Position numbers and translations under genes: made by a program. A stretch of DNA of 64,000 nucleotides. Origin: Argyresthia goedartella (lineage: Eukaryota; Arthropoda; Insecta; Lepidoptera; Argyresthiidae). The notes below the pieces were generated by a model that was given only the letters and a program-made list of their open reading frames with translations, had not been told where the DNA came from and did not search any database. Location: contig OX463821.1 of the NCBI GenBank assembly GCA_949825045.1, positions 35,484,486 to 35,548,485 of the forward strand, read 5' to 3'. This document shows positions 22,201-37,200 of the stretch, piece by piece; position 1 is the stretch's first letter; every line of letters begins with the position of its first letter.

Positions 22201-25200
22201 TGCGCCTTGGCTTACCGACACCATCAAGGGTCTGATGGCCCAGAGAAACCATGCCAAATGTAGATATAAGAAGGATCCGACGGACGATAATCTCCTTATA
22301 TACAAACGTCTCCGTAATCGGTGCACCCGTCTTTGTCGAGATGGCAAACGCCGCCACATCTACGAGAGTATCGAGAGTTACTCTCCTGCACAGGTTTGGA
22401 AGTTCCTGAAGACCCTTGGTGTTGGAAAGTCCCAGGACGCAGTTGCCGGTAGTGTCGACTTCAATGGTCTCAACAAATTCTTTGCTGTCTCCCCTGTCGT
22501 GATGGACCCCTGTGTCAAGGATGCTACCCTTCGTAACTTGCGTACCAGAACGACATCCAGTTGCTTACCTTTCAACCTCAGGTCTGTCGGAGTTGGCGCA
22601 GTAAAGAAAGCTATTCTAGAAATCTCGTCCAAGGCTGTAGGTGATGACAATATCTGCTCTCAGATGCTATTCAGTGCACTCGATAATGTTTTACCACCCA
22701 TAACGCATATAATTAACGCGTCGCTGAGCGAGTACTGCTTCCCAAGCCAGTGGAAAAGAGCATTAGTGATATCCCTGCCTAAAACTTCTAACTCGTCCTC
22801 CTTCAAAGAGTTCCGTCCCATTTCCATCCTACCAATCCTTTCCAAAGTCCTTGAATCAATTGTCCACTCCCAGCTGTCCTCGTACCTTTCCTCCATGGAT
22901 TTACTGAACCCTTTTCAGTCTGGTTTTAGGCCAGGGCATAGCACCACCACCGCACTGCTCAAGGTAACTGACGATATCCAACTGGCAATGGATAAGAAGC
23001 AGCTCACAGTCCTGACTCTCCTTGACTTTAGCAGCGCCTTCAACTGCGTCGACTTCGATATACTTGTTGAAATCATAAAAACACTCAATGTCTCTTCACA
23101 CTCGGCTCGCTGGTTTGACTCCTACCTGAGAGACCGCCAGCAGCGCATCAAGTCTGAAGAAGTTACTACGGAATGGTGCAAGCTCTCTACTGGTGTTCCG
23201 CAGGGTGGCATCCTTTCTCCTCTTCTTTTCTCAGTTTTCATCCATTCCATCTCGGATGTATTGTCTTCCTCGTATCATCTCTATGCAGATGACCTTCAAA
23301 TTTATCGGCATTTTCCCCTGTGTGATCTGACTTCGACTGTAGAGGCTTTGAATGCTGACCTCGACAACATCAGGAAATGGGCTCTTTCGTATAGGCTATT
23401 AGTCAACCCGGATAAGTCTCAGGCGATGATACTGGGTACACGGCACTTACTTAATTTGTTGCAGCATAGGTCAGTTGCTCCCGCGTGCTTTACGACGGTA
23501 CCATTGTCAAGTACAGCGAGAAAGCCAAAAATCTTGGGGTTGTTTTTGATACTCTTTTATCCTGGTCGCCCCACGTTTGTGAGGTCAGCAGACGAGTCTT
23601 TGCATCCTTTCATTCCCTTCGGCGTTTGCAGTACTTCTTGCCTAGGCAGACTAAAATCATGCTAGTTCAGACCCTTCTTCTGCCTTTAATTGACTACGCC
23701 GATGTTTGCTGGGCCAGCGCGAACGAAGATCTACTGAACAAACTCGAGCGACTTCAAAATCTCGGGATTCGGTTTATCTTCGGTCTCCGCAAGTACGATC
23801 ACGTGTCCCAATATCGCAGGGAATTAGGCTGGCTCCCGATCCGACTTCGTCGTGATATGCACATTCTCTCCTTCCTCTTCAATATTTTGAGAAATCCGCG
23901 CTATCCCGCATATCTTCGTGAACATTTTGAGTTTCTTTTCTCTGGGGATAGACTTCGGAGATCTCACACGGTGTCACTTTTGTCAATTCCTCAGCACAAC
24001 ACTGTTGCTTACGAGCACTCGTTTAGGTTAAGGGCAATACGTTTGTGGAATGCACTTCCTTGCGCTATTAGGGATTGCACATCCTTGTTCTATTTTAAGA
24101 AAAAGTTGAAACAGCATCTCCTCTCTTCCGCATAGTGGGTATCTTATAGTATGTATGTGTATCTATGTATTTATTGTATTCTATTAATTTATTTTATAGT
24201 ATGTGTAGGATGTATTGTGATTTATCTGATAGTATATTGACTTTATTTCTTTCTTTTAAATCTTAATTGTACACTAGGACTACCTCTCTATAAATATTTT
24301 TTCCTTTCCTCACAGGTTAGCTGTAAGAAATTTATTTTTAGAAATAAGCTCACCTTTGCATATTGTTCGTTGTATTTTTTCCATTGTGTTTTCTGTGCAA
24401 TAAAGAATTATTATTATTATTATATTTCTACCGAGACTGGCATAGGTATTTACTCAAGAGTACGTTCAAACCAATGTTCTACCACGCTGGATCAGTCAAG
24501 ACATCACGATTGAAGGCCATCGGTGTATCAGAAAAACTACAGAAAAAGTTGTTTACTGACTGCAAAAAGTACGTGAATATTTTTTCCTAACAGAAGAGTT
24601 GGGTCCATCCTCCCTTCGAAGCGTTTATGGACGCGAACGGAACGATCTTCGGCCGAGGGGCACAGGACATGAAGTCTATTGCCATCCAGTACATAGAGAG
24701 TGTGCGGCGGCTGAAGGCAGCCGGGGTCAGGCTTAAGAGGACTGTGCATCTCTCCTTTGTGCCTGGTAAGGGTTTTTAAATATTCGTATTTTATTTTTGG
24801 AATCAAGGCCCTAACGAAGTAAATGGATCCGGATTGCATAGGTCTATTATATTTAGTAGCTTATATGTGTAACGTAATTAAGTAATTAAGCGTATACGCA
24901 TAGCGTATACTCAATAGCGGGTAACCTAATGGTTGACGATAATAAAGATGATGATGCATACTTCATCCAGACACAAGGTGCTTTTGCAGCATGCACCATG
25001 TGCCAGGCTTCACATGAAGATACATTGAGACGCTGGATAAGTTTTTTCACTTAAAACGTGTTGTTTTTTGGGAGCTAAAAGGAATATTAATGTGGTTCTT
25101 GCGTCAAAAAATAGGTAATCGAATCTTAGAACGTAGTATTTGAACTTAAAGAAATAGTCAGTGGTTTTGGAAAATAATAAAAAAAAACGCAGTTTTCTAC

Positions 25201-28200
25201 CGCAGTGACTGACGCAACCGCCATATTGCAGTGTTGGCTGGAGGAACTTTATTGAAGTAAATTATTTCTTAGGAGTCATTGTGAATTTGTGAAGGTGTGT
25301 AACGTTTATTTAACATCAGTGGATAATTTAAAACTTGCTTTTCAATTGTTATTGACGGATTCCGCCATTCCCACAGACACTTTAAGTTAAGGTTTACTAG
25401 AGGTTAAGAATATGTAACGGGCGAACAGTACAAGGCTTTTGAAGAATGCTTTGCTTTTCAATAAGCTTTTCAACAACAACATAAAAAACTTAATAAAACG
25501 ATAAACATTTTAATTAATTATATATTATTTCAAGACTCTCTTTAGTGATTTCCGGAATGCGCGGTGGCGGGCGAGCGTAGTAAACAAAGCGACTTGCTTG
25601 ACTTGCTTGATATATGTGTTGTTTTTTTAAAAGCTTTAATCTTACCTCTTCGTTCATCTGGGCAGGCAAATGTCTTCCGAACATAAAGCCTATTCTTATT
25701 AATTTCTTTAATTTTTCTTTATGAGTGTAGTTCCTGTAATTTACGTCTTACACTTGTACAGTGCTGCACGCGCATTTTTAAAATATGATTTGTCCAAAAT
25801 TTCAAACACCATAAATCGAGTTGCAAATTTTTCCGAAACACGCGCCTTAAGTCGAGGATCATGGGAATCAGAAATGGCGACGTCAGAAACATAATATTAA
25901 AGATTTCAATAGTTAATTAAGTACTTATTGCTCCGCTATGAGTCAGTGAGTACTGTGTGGAAAGTAGAAGGTCTTAAGTAGTTTATAGAACTGTAGTTAG
26001 TTGTTATCTAGTCGTTTCACTATTTCGAAGAAAGCACTTTTGTAATTGAGTTTGTACTAAGGGTCCAGCTCACGAATTTCAAGATTCGATTTCATATACT
26101 CAATTACACACAGATGAGGAGATCGGCGGACTCACCGGAATGGCTGAGTTTCTGAAGACGGAGCAGTTCAAGAAGTTGAACATCGGCTTCTCTCTGGACG
26201 AGGGCGTATCGAGCGACACCGGAGACTTCATCGTGTTCGCTTCGGAAAGAGCTATTTGGCGTGAGTCGACTTTCAATCACTATAAAAATACATGCAAATA
26301 ACTCAAAGTAAAATTAAAAGTTAAAACTCTTTTATTACTGTAGATATTCACTTAGACACGCTACATTCTTGAAAGTGAGCTGATGGATGAGTGAGTTTCA
26401 GAGACGAGTCCATCTATTGCTCTTTTGGCCGGGACATTACATAGTGCTTTTTACGACTGTTGCGAAGATCAATAAAATAAAATTATTTATGTTGTTTTTT
26501 TTTAGACAAATTAGGTTTAGAGCTCCACCTGGCGGAGTCCGCCATCTTCGGCACCGAATCTCAAAAGCTCATCGCAGATGGCTCTGCTGTAGTTGAAGGC
26601 TGTTTATCTGTTAAAGTTGTCAAATTCCATTGAATTTTTTATAATATATGACGTGCCAACCTCATTTAAGGTAAACTTCGCCAGTGTCAAGTGTATTTGA
26701 AAGATCATGTGACGTGTTTTGAACCTTACCTAAGATGAAAGAAACTCTTTGGCTCCAACCACGCCGGCGCGCCGGCTAGAACATGCTAGCTCGACAAAAT
26801 TATTTTTTGATTTCTAATGGCTTAAATTAGCTTGAATAGCAGTTAATTGTTGTAACTAGTAGGATTCGAGACTATCCCGCAATTTTAGGGGGCTATAAAA
26901 AATAAATAACAAAAAAATATTTAAAAAAATACATATTTATTCAAAAGAAATACACACCTTTTGGAAATAAATAAAGCAAAATAAATTGAATAATTACAAT
27001 GCACAAAATCAACGATATTTACAAAATTATAACTGTAACTTAAATTAAAAGGATCATAATAAAAACCTATTTCATTAAATAATTGATGCAAAACTACACT
27101 AAATCGATTTATTTACACATAACAATACAAAAGTCATCCTTCTTCACCCTCAGACGAGTCGGATTCTGTATAATCTAAATTATTTCTAATTAAATTACAA
27201 GTATGTGGCGAAATGGCCACTAAAGGCGGGATAATTGGGTCACAGACTTCAGGCATTAACTGTTCGGGTTGTTTTCTAGGAACATCTCTGAGTGAGTTGA
27301 TTAAAGGGTCAGACGATGCCAAAAGAATGTGGATCAAGTCTGTATTCGTGGCAATACGTGACGTTTTGCGAGTATTGTGCAGCCGTAAACGGCGTATGTC
27401 TTTGTTTCTCGCTTCTTGGGCTTCTTCGGAGAACTGCCCAATCGGAAGTAACGAGGTCTTTATTACCTCAGTACTGTGCATAAGGATCTTATGCACAGTG
27501 GCAGGCATGAAGTACCACGAATACAGCCTTAAGTAGAGTTTCCGCGTTTCCACACAAAGGTTTTCAAATTTAACCAAATCGATATCATAGCCCGATGATA
27601 ATGTTCTTAATATTATATTGAACTTTTTAATGAGATTAGTATCTAACCCTGTAATCCCTGCACTCAGATCCGCGTTATCAAAAAATCTACGCGCGGTGTT
27701 TCCATCATTTGTATTTCCGAACCCTGGTTTTGGTTGGTCCACAATCAAACCTTCCATTTTGAACATTTTCTTTATTGCCTCTGCGCGGTTTTTTACACTT
27801 TACTTATCGTCTTCACCCCTGGCTTGCTATTTCTTGATGTCCAAACGATAACGTATGTGCAACAAAACTGCGAATCCAGGCATGCAGAGTGGACAACCCA
27901 AAACCAAAGTTTCCTTGCTGACCATCATAACCTTTCACTTCATCATTCATCGTTTTCGGCGTGGCTTTACATATGTAACACGTTTGTGCTGAACGTGTGT
28001 CCGTTAACGCGTTAAATCCTTTCCCATCGACCATAGTTAAGATAAAATTGTGTTTCACAGAAATTTGAACGTCTCCGACTGAAAACAATGTTGGAACCAA
28101 CTGAGAAACCTCTTCCAGCACTTTGTTTGTTTCTATTTGTGTAAGCTCCATTGATTCCTTTGAGAAGATGAATTTGATGGGTCTGCAGTACATTGTTGAA

Positions 28201-31200
28201 GATGGACGGGGGTTTTGCCAAATAATGAGGTCGCCATCATACAACCTCAAAGGAACAAACGAATACACAAATAGGAACTCATCAGTGGCCTCGGAGTCCT
28301 CAAATTTCTGTTTGTAAGTGCTATGGCCAGAACTACCGTCACAACCCCACTTGCTTATCAACGTGAATGATGATCTAGGGAGCACACTCCTAATGACTTC
28401 ACTTTGTGCCATAAGCAATCTCTCCGTTGTCTTATCCAAAAGAGGTTGCAACTTACAATCGACACGCGTTTCCGTCAGAGGAATGTGCTCCGCTGAAGGA
28501 AAAGAACTATCAATTGACTTACGCATGCTATGCCACGATGGAAACGTGTTATGTCCCGCCGTCATTGACCACTTCATCGCCGTCTTATAGGTATGACTAT
28601 TCCCCTTGGAGTCAAAGTAATAAGCCCAAGCTTCATTGGTAGATAACTGCCTACCATCAGGGCACGAAGTAGCTTTAGAGGTTTCACCATCACTTGCACG
28701 TTTTATTGCTTTTGCGATGCTTCTCTTCCCCTCCGCTCTGCTTGCGACCTCAGCAGCAGTCGCCAACTCCTCAGCAGTCCACTTGTTCACAGCTTCTTCA
28801 ACACGCCGTTTCTTCGTCTTGTGTGAAGCGTCTTCAAAGCTGCTTTTTGGCCTTCCCGGGGTGCGTTTCTCGGTGAATGATGAGCTGGACGCCTTTGGGC
28901 TGATCACATGAACCTTGAACTGAAAGTCAGCACCTTCTAACCAACTTTTATTGTTAGTTAAGAAACGATCTTGATGACGTCCTGATGAGGCCCATTTTTC
29001 CACTATCTTATTCGAATATGATGTAATTTTGAGGTGTATTTCTCGACTTGATTCTTCGGTGATATTCGAGAGGTCAATCCTCGTAGACAAAAAGTCGAAA
29101 ATCCGTGAATTCCGGTTTTCTTTATCGTGTTTCACCCATTCCTCGAAAAAGTCAATTTTCGAGACAGTGAGAACGTGTTCTGAAAAAAAATAAAAATAAA
29201 AATGATGTACCGAGATCGCGCAATGAAATTTTATCTTAAATTAAAGCTAAGGGTTATGTATAAGTAATATAAAAAAAAATAGCCCGGGTACACGTGGATA
29301 CAAAAAGATATGGTCATTTAAACTTTTAAAAAGGTAAAAAATTACGCTTTTTTTTCAGACTAAACTTTAGACAGTTAAAAAGGACACAAAACAGACATTA
29401 AGGAGAGGTTTGAATATAATAACATAATCTACATACCTTCAGCAACAAAATTCATAGCACAACACTTTTGGTTTTTCACAAAATAACTCATGAGACCCTT
29501 TCGATCGTGTAGCAAAATTGCAAGTGACGAGAATTAATCAAATACAAAATCTAACACTCACCCTTTTATCTGTCATTACTTAATGACATCCGTACTTTGA
29601 AACAAACAACAATTCTAGGAAATGTTCATTCTGGGGTGTTGTTAATGACATGTGACCACTAATTCTTGGAAATTAGGAGGTGACTTTTGTCCAGCTAGCA
29701 TGTTCTTGACGATTCAGGGCGCCTCCAAGTGGGAGCAAAGGCGGGCAGAGATGCCATTGACAGCATACGTCACGCAAGCTCTTACCGACGCGACGGCATG
29801 GCCCACGCTATGTCAGAAAAAGGTGACGCCTGACACGGTTACCAACATTCATAACAAAACAAGCCAAAAATATTTTTTCTGGCTGTTCAAATAGGCCAGA
29901 AATATTTTTCACCTTAATAGCTCGAACAAGAGGCTTTTGCTGCGAGTAAATAGTGTGCAAAGTTGCATTTTGTTCACTGAGTGAGATAAAGTAGCTTTTT
30001 AATTTTGAATGCCGCGGACATGGTGAAATCGCAAACAGATCACGGGTATCGATTTATAATTCGATGCTCTTTGGCTTTTTGAGATTTCGTCACTCACAGA
30101 TAGGTACTGTTATCGACTCGATCGAAGTATCTATGCTATAAAATTCCAAATAATCGAGCTTATTTTATTCTATCTCCTAGCCATTCTAATTGATAAATAA
30201 TACAATAAGATAAATATTCTGTAGTGTAAATTAGTCGAAGTTTATCATGAAAAATTACAGTAAATGTTATTTGTACATCAAAATTGGGTACATTAAATAT
30301 TTACATTTACAAACAGACACATACATTTCTTCTGGCCCCGCACTAGGATACTCTGTGTCGTGGGAACTAGAAACAGCGACGTCACATACATAAACATCGA
30401 AGACCTGGTTTTTTTTTTCTTTATCCCCAGCCGGAGATAGAAACCAGGACCTCTCGCATGGTAATCAGAGCAGAAACCGCAGAAGTCGTCATGTTTTCCA
30501 TTTGATTTTTTAATGTTGTATTTTTTCATTACCTTATTCGGTATTCTCATTGCTTAAATGAAAAGTTGTATGTGCAACACGAGACCAAATTTATTTGTAT
30601 CTCGTGCCTCGAGTCCCTCGCTCACTCAGGATTCTAACGTAGAATCACTTGCTATGCTCGTGATTCAAATAACCGCAACACCGCGCCGCAACACCGCGCA
30701 AGAAGCTGTAATGATCCGACCTCCGTTATGAGATTGCACTCAAATGAGAATAAGAAATTATGTAAATCTGATTTTATTTTTGTACTTTCAGATATCGACA
30801 TTATCTGCAGGGGCAAATCTGGCCACGGCTCGTTGTTACATGAAAACACAGCTGGAGAAAAGGTAAGTTCGTTGTTAAATCCTCAAAATATAATATGAGA
30901 AGCACATATTTAGTCCACATCATATGCGAAAACACAGTAATATAATAACATTCTATTACTGTGAGTCATTCACATATTTATTTATTGTTTTAATGTCGTT
31001 TAACGGACGTATGTGAATTATTGCAAAATCACATTATTATCAGGTTATAAGTGAAGCCAATAAGTTAGCTATAATGACATACATATTTTTAAGGTCATTA
31101 TCATTACTGCCGTACGATAATGTCAGCCTACGTGATTGCAGATTACGTAATATAGGTGCAATTATTTGTTCATTAGTTTAATTATATGAATTTTGCATAT

Positions 31201-34200
31201 CCTATAAATTATTTATGGCTAGTATTTAATAGCACATCAAAAATACTGATTTGCACTGCAAAAAAGGATCAGTAAAAACACTTTATTTTTCAAATACATG
31301 TGTACTCAAGTTTATGTTTTAAGTATTTTTTCTTGTTCTTACGAGTTTAACCTAGCTTCGCTTCGCTCACCCTTTCACCCTTCACCTAAGCTACCGCAGA
31401 ATTTTCCTCTGATATGTGCTGTGCAAATCAATATTTTATATGTGCAGTTTAATATTTCCCATGATTTATTAGACCTATCTCAATCATATTATATGAAGGG
31501 GTAATAGAAAACTTATAAACTGCATAATATTCTCATTATTGTACATATAGGACTTATGTACTGCCGCGCTTACGATCAACAGATTTTGAAAAAACATACA
31601 GATTTAGGTGTAGATGCCTAGTTAGTTTTCACCGCCAGCTGGAACTGGACATGCAAAGAAAAACAAAGATCTAACGATGATCTTACAATATCTGTTTGAC
31701 TCGATAATGATAGATAACACGTCATTTTGAGGGGTAGGCCACGCTAAAGTTTGGGAGGGAGTCAACGATATCGCTGTTGCCGCTGCTTTACCGCCGGATC
31801 ATGGTATATCCTCAGCTGGTCTATAAGCCTATTCCTAAGTGCTCCACTTGGACTGAAAACATCCTGCTATAAACATCTAATATTTGACCTACTGACGGTA
31901 TGGTAGTGATTCTGAGAGAACCAAATTGTTCACCATTACATTGGCCTATGGCAAGAATTTCGAAGGTATTCCCTAGCAAGGACGGTAAAGTTAGAGCATT
32001 ATGCATTATTATTATAGGGCACAGATGTAACTATTCCAAATGGAAATATTTACAGACGATCACTGTCAGGAATTTGTGTGTTATCTTTAGATGATGAGTA
32101 GCATAGCTGAATAGTTGTTATGTTTCAACTCGTTATAACAATATTATGTTTAGGTTAACATAGGTTCTGTTTTGTATTACTCGACTGAAGATAGTCCGAT
32201 AGAATTATATTACTTGTCAACAGAGGCTTTGCAATTTACAGTTTTTTATGTTGTCTATTTTTCTACGTTTCAATTAGGTAGGAAACAAGAATAAGATCAC
32301 TGTAGGTGTTCAATGTATTATCGACTGTTGTAAAATTCATGTTAATCTTAGTTTCTTTGCTGAGGCGAGCATAAATATTTTATATGTGGCAACATAGTTA
32401 TATTTTCATATTCTTCCAGTTTGTCCGACGTGAGTGAGTGCTGACTTTTTACTATAATATTTGTATAAAATCGTGTTTGGCTGTTAATACACACAAATTA
32501 AGCCTTTATAGTATTTTACTCGTAGTCTACGCTGAAGAACTAGCCCCTACTCTTGGAGCTGACCACCGGGCTCCCTAATTTTCCATTTTTTCCCTAACAG
32601 ACCTACCTATAGGTTTACGCGACACAAAACAGCGTGCCCAAACTTTTTGATCGGTTTGGAATTCACGGCGACATTTTTCTACTAATTTCTCATAAGGTCC
32701 GTCTAACCTACCTGTGTCTATATCTACACTACTCGGCGGTAATATCATATCAATTTTGCTTCGCAACTCACGACCGAACATCAAACTGGCTGGTGATTCA
32801 TCAGTTGAACTGTGCGCGCTACGGTAATCAAATAAGTCAATCACCACCAATCACTCACCAAATCACCAATCTCTCATTTATTTGTTCTAATGTAACGTTT
32901 TCATTATATATAATGCATTTGAATATCTTTTTACAATGCTTAATCGAATTTTCGGCCTGTCCGCTACTACATGGTGTAGTAACGGTCAGGCCGTAAATTG
33001 TGTAAACACCTCATTTTTCGAAATTTACAACTCGAGGCAACCCAACTGTACAGAATAGGTATTTAAAATTTCCTTCTGAGAGATTTTGTCGCTAAATCGC
33101 TGCACATGTGAAAACACTCTATCCATTTAGTATAACTATCGACTAGGAAGAGATAGAGTCAGAGCCAGTTGCGCAAGTCGCATAGAGTCGATGTGTGTGC
33201 GATCCCACGGCGCGCGCGCCGGCGACCATGGCGCGCCGGCGGCCAGGGCGCGTCGGGTGCCCATGGCGGCGCGGCTCGCAGTGCACTGCAGCTGCTGCAG
33301 CCCAGCATTGCACGTGAGATCTCCTTGTCGATGCCGGGCCACCACATCTTGCTTCGCGCCAGACTTTTAGTTTTTACCACGCCCAAATGTGCTTTATGCC
33401 ATAATGTCATAATGTGTAATTTTTCAGATAAGAAATGAGTTTTTACCAAGTAGTTTAACATTATGCTGATCGTAACGTGCGGTTTTTGTACGCAGTAAAG
33501 AGGGTTTATGATACGTGTGTGGATAAAATATTTCATCTCATAATTACAGGCGGATAGGCAAATGGCATATCACTGTAGACGTGAGGCTGTTATCACAGAA
33601 ACTCAGTTCTTTTTTACAAAAATGGCTAACAGAGGTCTATGATCGGTTTTGATATGAATGGTACTTGCCGGCCGTATAGGTTTGGTGGAAATGTTTTGCA
33701 CTAAAAATAATACCCTCGGCCTCCTTGAGAATTTGGCTATAATTTCTTTCGCTAGCAGAGAAAGACATCGACTCCCTGCGCCAGCACGGCACCCTGCCCG
33801 CTGGGGCTCGCGTCCACATCGAGCACGAGGCTCGCGCCAGGCTCGATATGTACCGCCTTGCGCTTGCGAAGAAGATCCTGAAATTGGCTTAGAATGGAAG
33901 ATACCTTCGGTATAAAATGTCGATAATAATTTATCATCCATAGAAAAAGTAAACTCAAGCACGTTGGTGGGGCGTGGGGCATCGATAATAGCTCCTAACC
34001 TTTTTGGACATGTTTTGATCCCGCTTTGGCCATTTTCGTACCCTAAATATGTTACGCTTGGCTTGAAAAATTCACATTTTTCTTTCTGTAATTTCAAACC
34101 AGCATCATTAAGTCTGCCTAAAACTTCACGTATAGCCTGAGTAAATACTGTTCTTTGGTTGGTGCTGTCACTGCCACGTCATCCAACCAACAACTAACAC

Positions 34201-37200
34201 CTTTTATGCCTTTTATGGTCAGTAACGTTTCCAATGTTCTTTGGAATATAGCCGGCGCGTTGGCCAACCCATACACAAGGCGAGTATATTTGAAAAGATC
34301 GCGCGAGGTATTGATGATGGTCAGGTCCTGTGACTCATCGCTTAGTACAAATAGATTATAGACATTGCTTAGTTCTATTTTGTGTATTTATCACCCCCGC
34401 CAATCCTCGCTAAGACTTCTTCAATTCGCGGCATCGGATATTTATCTAAATGCATATCTTTATTTAAGGTTACCGAGTAAACGCCCTAAATTTTTACCTG
34501 GCCGTTTTCTTTTAATACCGATTCTATGCGAGTCGCATATTCGGAAAAGTTAACTGGCACTCATATTCCTAAACCTGTTAACCGTTCGATCTCCCTCTCA
34601 ATCTTGTCTTTGATCGCAAACGGCAAACGGTTCGTGGTTTGAAACCTCGGCTTAGTATTTTCTTTTAACCTCAATGTAAGTACATTTATTAAATATTCCT
34701 AAGCTATCCTTCCATAGAACAACGTTCTCGCTCAGAAATTGTTTAATTTTAGCTTCATAATCATCTAAAACTAAATTATTATTTCTTACCCAAATATACC
34801 AAATTTTGACATAAAATCCCGCCCCAAGAGTGGCGGCCCGCCATTTTGAAAAACATAAAATCCGATTTGTTTAGTAACTTTGCTTAGTTATCTTGATATT
34901 TTACATTAACATTAAAACAGCCAAGCGGTTTTATTTTATGACCAAAGTCAAAGTCAAAGTTCTTTATTACTGTAGATATTTACATATACTTAGCTAACGT
35001 CATTTTTTGCCTCTTCTCTACATTAGACTACTTTGGGAGAGAAGGGCGTAGAAACTCCCACAGATTTATTTTTAGATCTCTTTTAAAAATTGGTTGTGCC
35101 TAATTAATACAAATATTTCAATATTAGTTATTATTATTAATAAGCAGGTATAAATAATTACAAAACTAATAACAGCAAGTTCTGTGTTGAGCTAGATTAA
35201 CCCCATACAGTCCCGTCATTTAAGTAATCTTGAACATTGACCGGTATTAACACACATTTTTATAAAATATTTCTCTAAAGTTTCATTTTTTTTTTTGCAA
35301 TAGTATTTTTGCGATATTACAGATATGCCTGAGCCAGTAAATTAAATAATTCAGTATATGTTACAAAAAAAATAAATAATCAAACTGTAAATAATAATGT
35401 CAATGGTAATTGTAAATTATAATGTCAAATTATGTGACTAGTTCACTAGTTATATACCTAATGCTAAAAACTCATCATAGCTATACAGGGACTTCTCAAT
35501 AAGCCATGTTCTTAATTTACATTTAAAGATGGACACACTCGGAGCATCAGTGATAGCCCCAGGTAGCTTGTTGTACACTACCGGACCCATAGCGTGGATT
35601 GTTTTTCTTGTTTTTTCCCGTTTGTGTGCGATGGTAGCTAATTTGTTGGAGTTGCGCGTTTCGTACCTATGTCCAAGTCGTTTGTATAGGTGAATATGCT
35701 CTCGCACATACGTGGCCACTTGGAGAATGAGTAGGCTAGGCAGTGTAAGAATCTTAAGTTGTTTAAAGTGCGGTCTGGCTGACTCGTCAGTCGGTACCCG
35801 CGCCAGTAACCGCACGGCGCGCTTCTGCAGGACAAACACGCGGTGCCGCTGCGCCGCGCGCCCCCAAAGCTCTACGCCGTACTGCAGCAGCGAGTGCACC
35901 GACGCGAAGTAGCACGTCCGCAGCAACTCTGCAGGGAGTGTTCATGAGAGCCGACTTAAGGCAAAACATGCGCTCGCCAGTCTGCTGCATTACCTATCTA
36001 TGTGCGCGTCCCAGGTTAACGCCTGATCCACCTGAAAGCCCAGAAACGTTGCAGTGTGGGCTTGCTCAATTTGAGATCCGTCCACGACGACTGCTAATTT
36101 AGGTCTTCTACGCCCAGATAGATCAAACTGAACGAATTGTGTCTTTGTTGTATTCAGTAGCAGACCATTATGGCGGAACCAAATGTACATGCGGTAGGCG
36201 GTTGCATTAAGCTTCGTCTGCAGTAATGCCAGTGTCGGAGCAGTTACTACTGCAGCTACGTCATCGGCAAATAAGAAAATCTCCCCCTTCCTAAGCACAC
36301 TTGGAAGATCGTTTAGCAGTAAAGAAAAAGCAATATTTGATAATGAAGAGCCCTGTGGTACGCCCATATCTGCCGAGAGTCTGTCTGACTTTGCAGCGCC
36401 TGCTGCACCAACCACGAACTGCATTCTTTCTTGCATGAAACTCGTAAGTAGCGAAATTGATCGTTGGGCCTCCAGTTATGAAGTGGCCTGGCGTTAAGTA
36501 CTTTAAGTCATCTATGCTTTCCGTGAGGGGGCACATTGGTCTGGAATTCATACACGCTTCTATCTGCGCCAACAAGGTTAAAAACTGCTCGTACGTCAGT
36601 TTTTGTTCTCCCAAAACACGTTTAAGATGGTACTTCATCGATTTCACAGCTGCTTCCCACAGTCCTCCTGCAGTAGGCCAGATTGGCGCGTTGAAATGCC
36701 ACTCAATTTGTAGTTCGCTGATTCCATCGAAGAACTCCTCAGACATCATAGTTTTGAATTATTGAAATTATTTCTGTAGTATCCTGGATCCTCCCCGAAG
36801 GTTAGTCCCGTTATCCGAGAAAACATGTTTGGGGGTCCCTCGTTTCGCGCACATACTCTTGAGGGCTGCCAGGAACGTTTCTGTGCTGAGGTCAGGTACA
36901 AGCTCAATATGGACCGCTTTTGTTGCCATGCAAATGAAAATACAAATATATCCTTTGCATGTTTTCACTCCTCTCCCCTTGTTTATTTTCACATCCACGA
37001 AACCGGTTAGATCAACCCCGGTGTTAGTAAAGGGCCTGGATGGCTTGACTCGTGATTGAGGTAGGTCACCCTCATCTGTTCGTTTCTATGGGGCTTATAT
37101 CTGTGACATCTCACACATTTAGTTAAATACTTTTTCACCGCTCGATTGCCGCTAATTATCCAATAATTCTGTCTCGTTTGGGCAAGTGTTAGACGAGCCC

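Noticed and set aside
27213..28911. Several plus-strand frames of 60-107 codons
   Set aside because: They are antisense shadows of the Transib transposase, which has the recognisable motifs.
27134..29491. Possible genuine RAG1 gene or domesticated transposase
   Set aside because: Lesions at 27767-27830, terminal inverted repeats and intronic position all indicate an ordinary decayed transposon.
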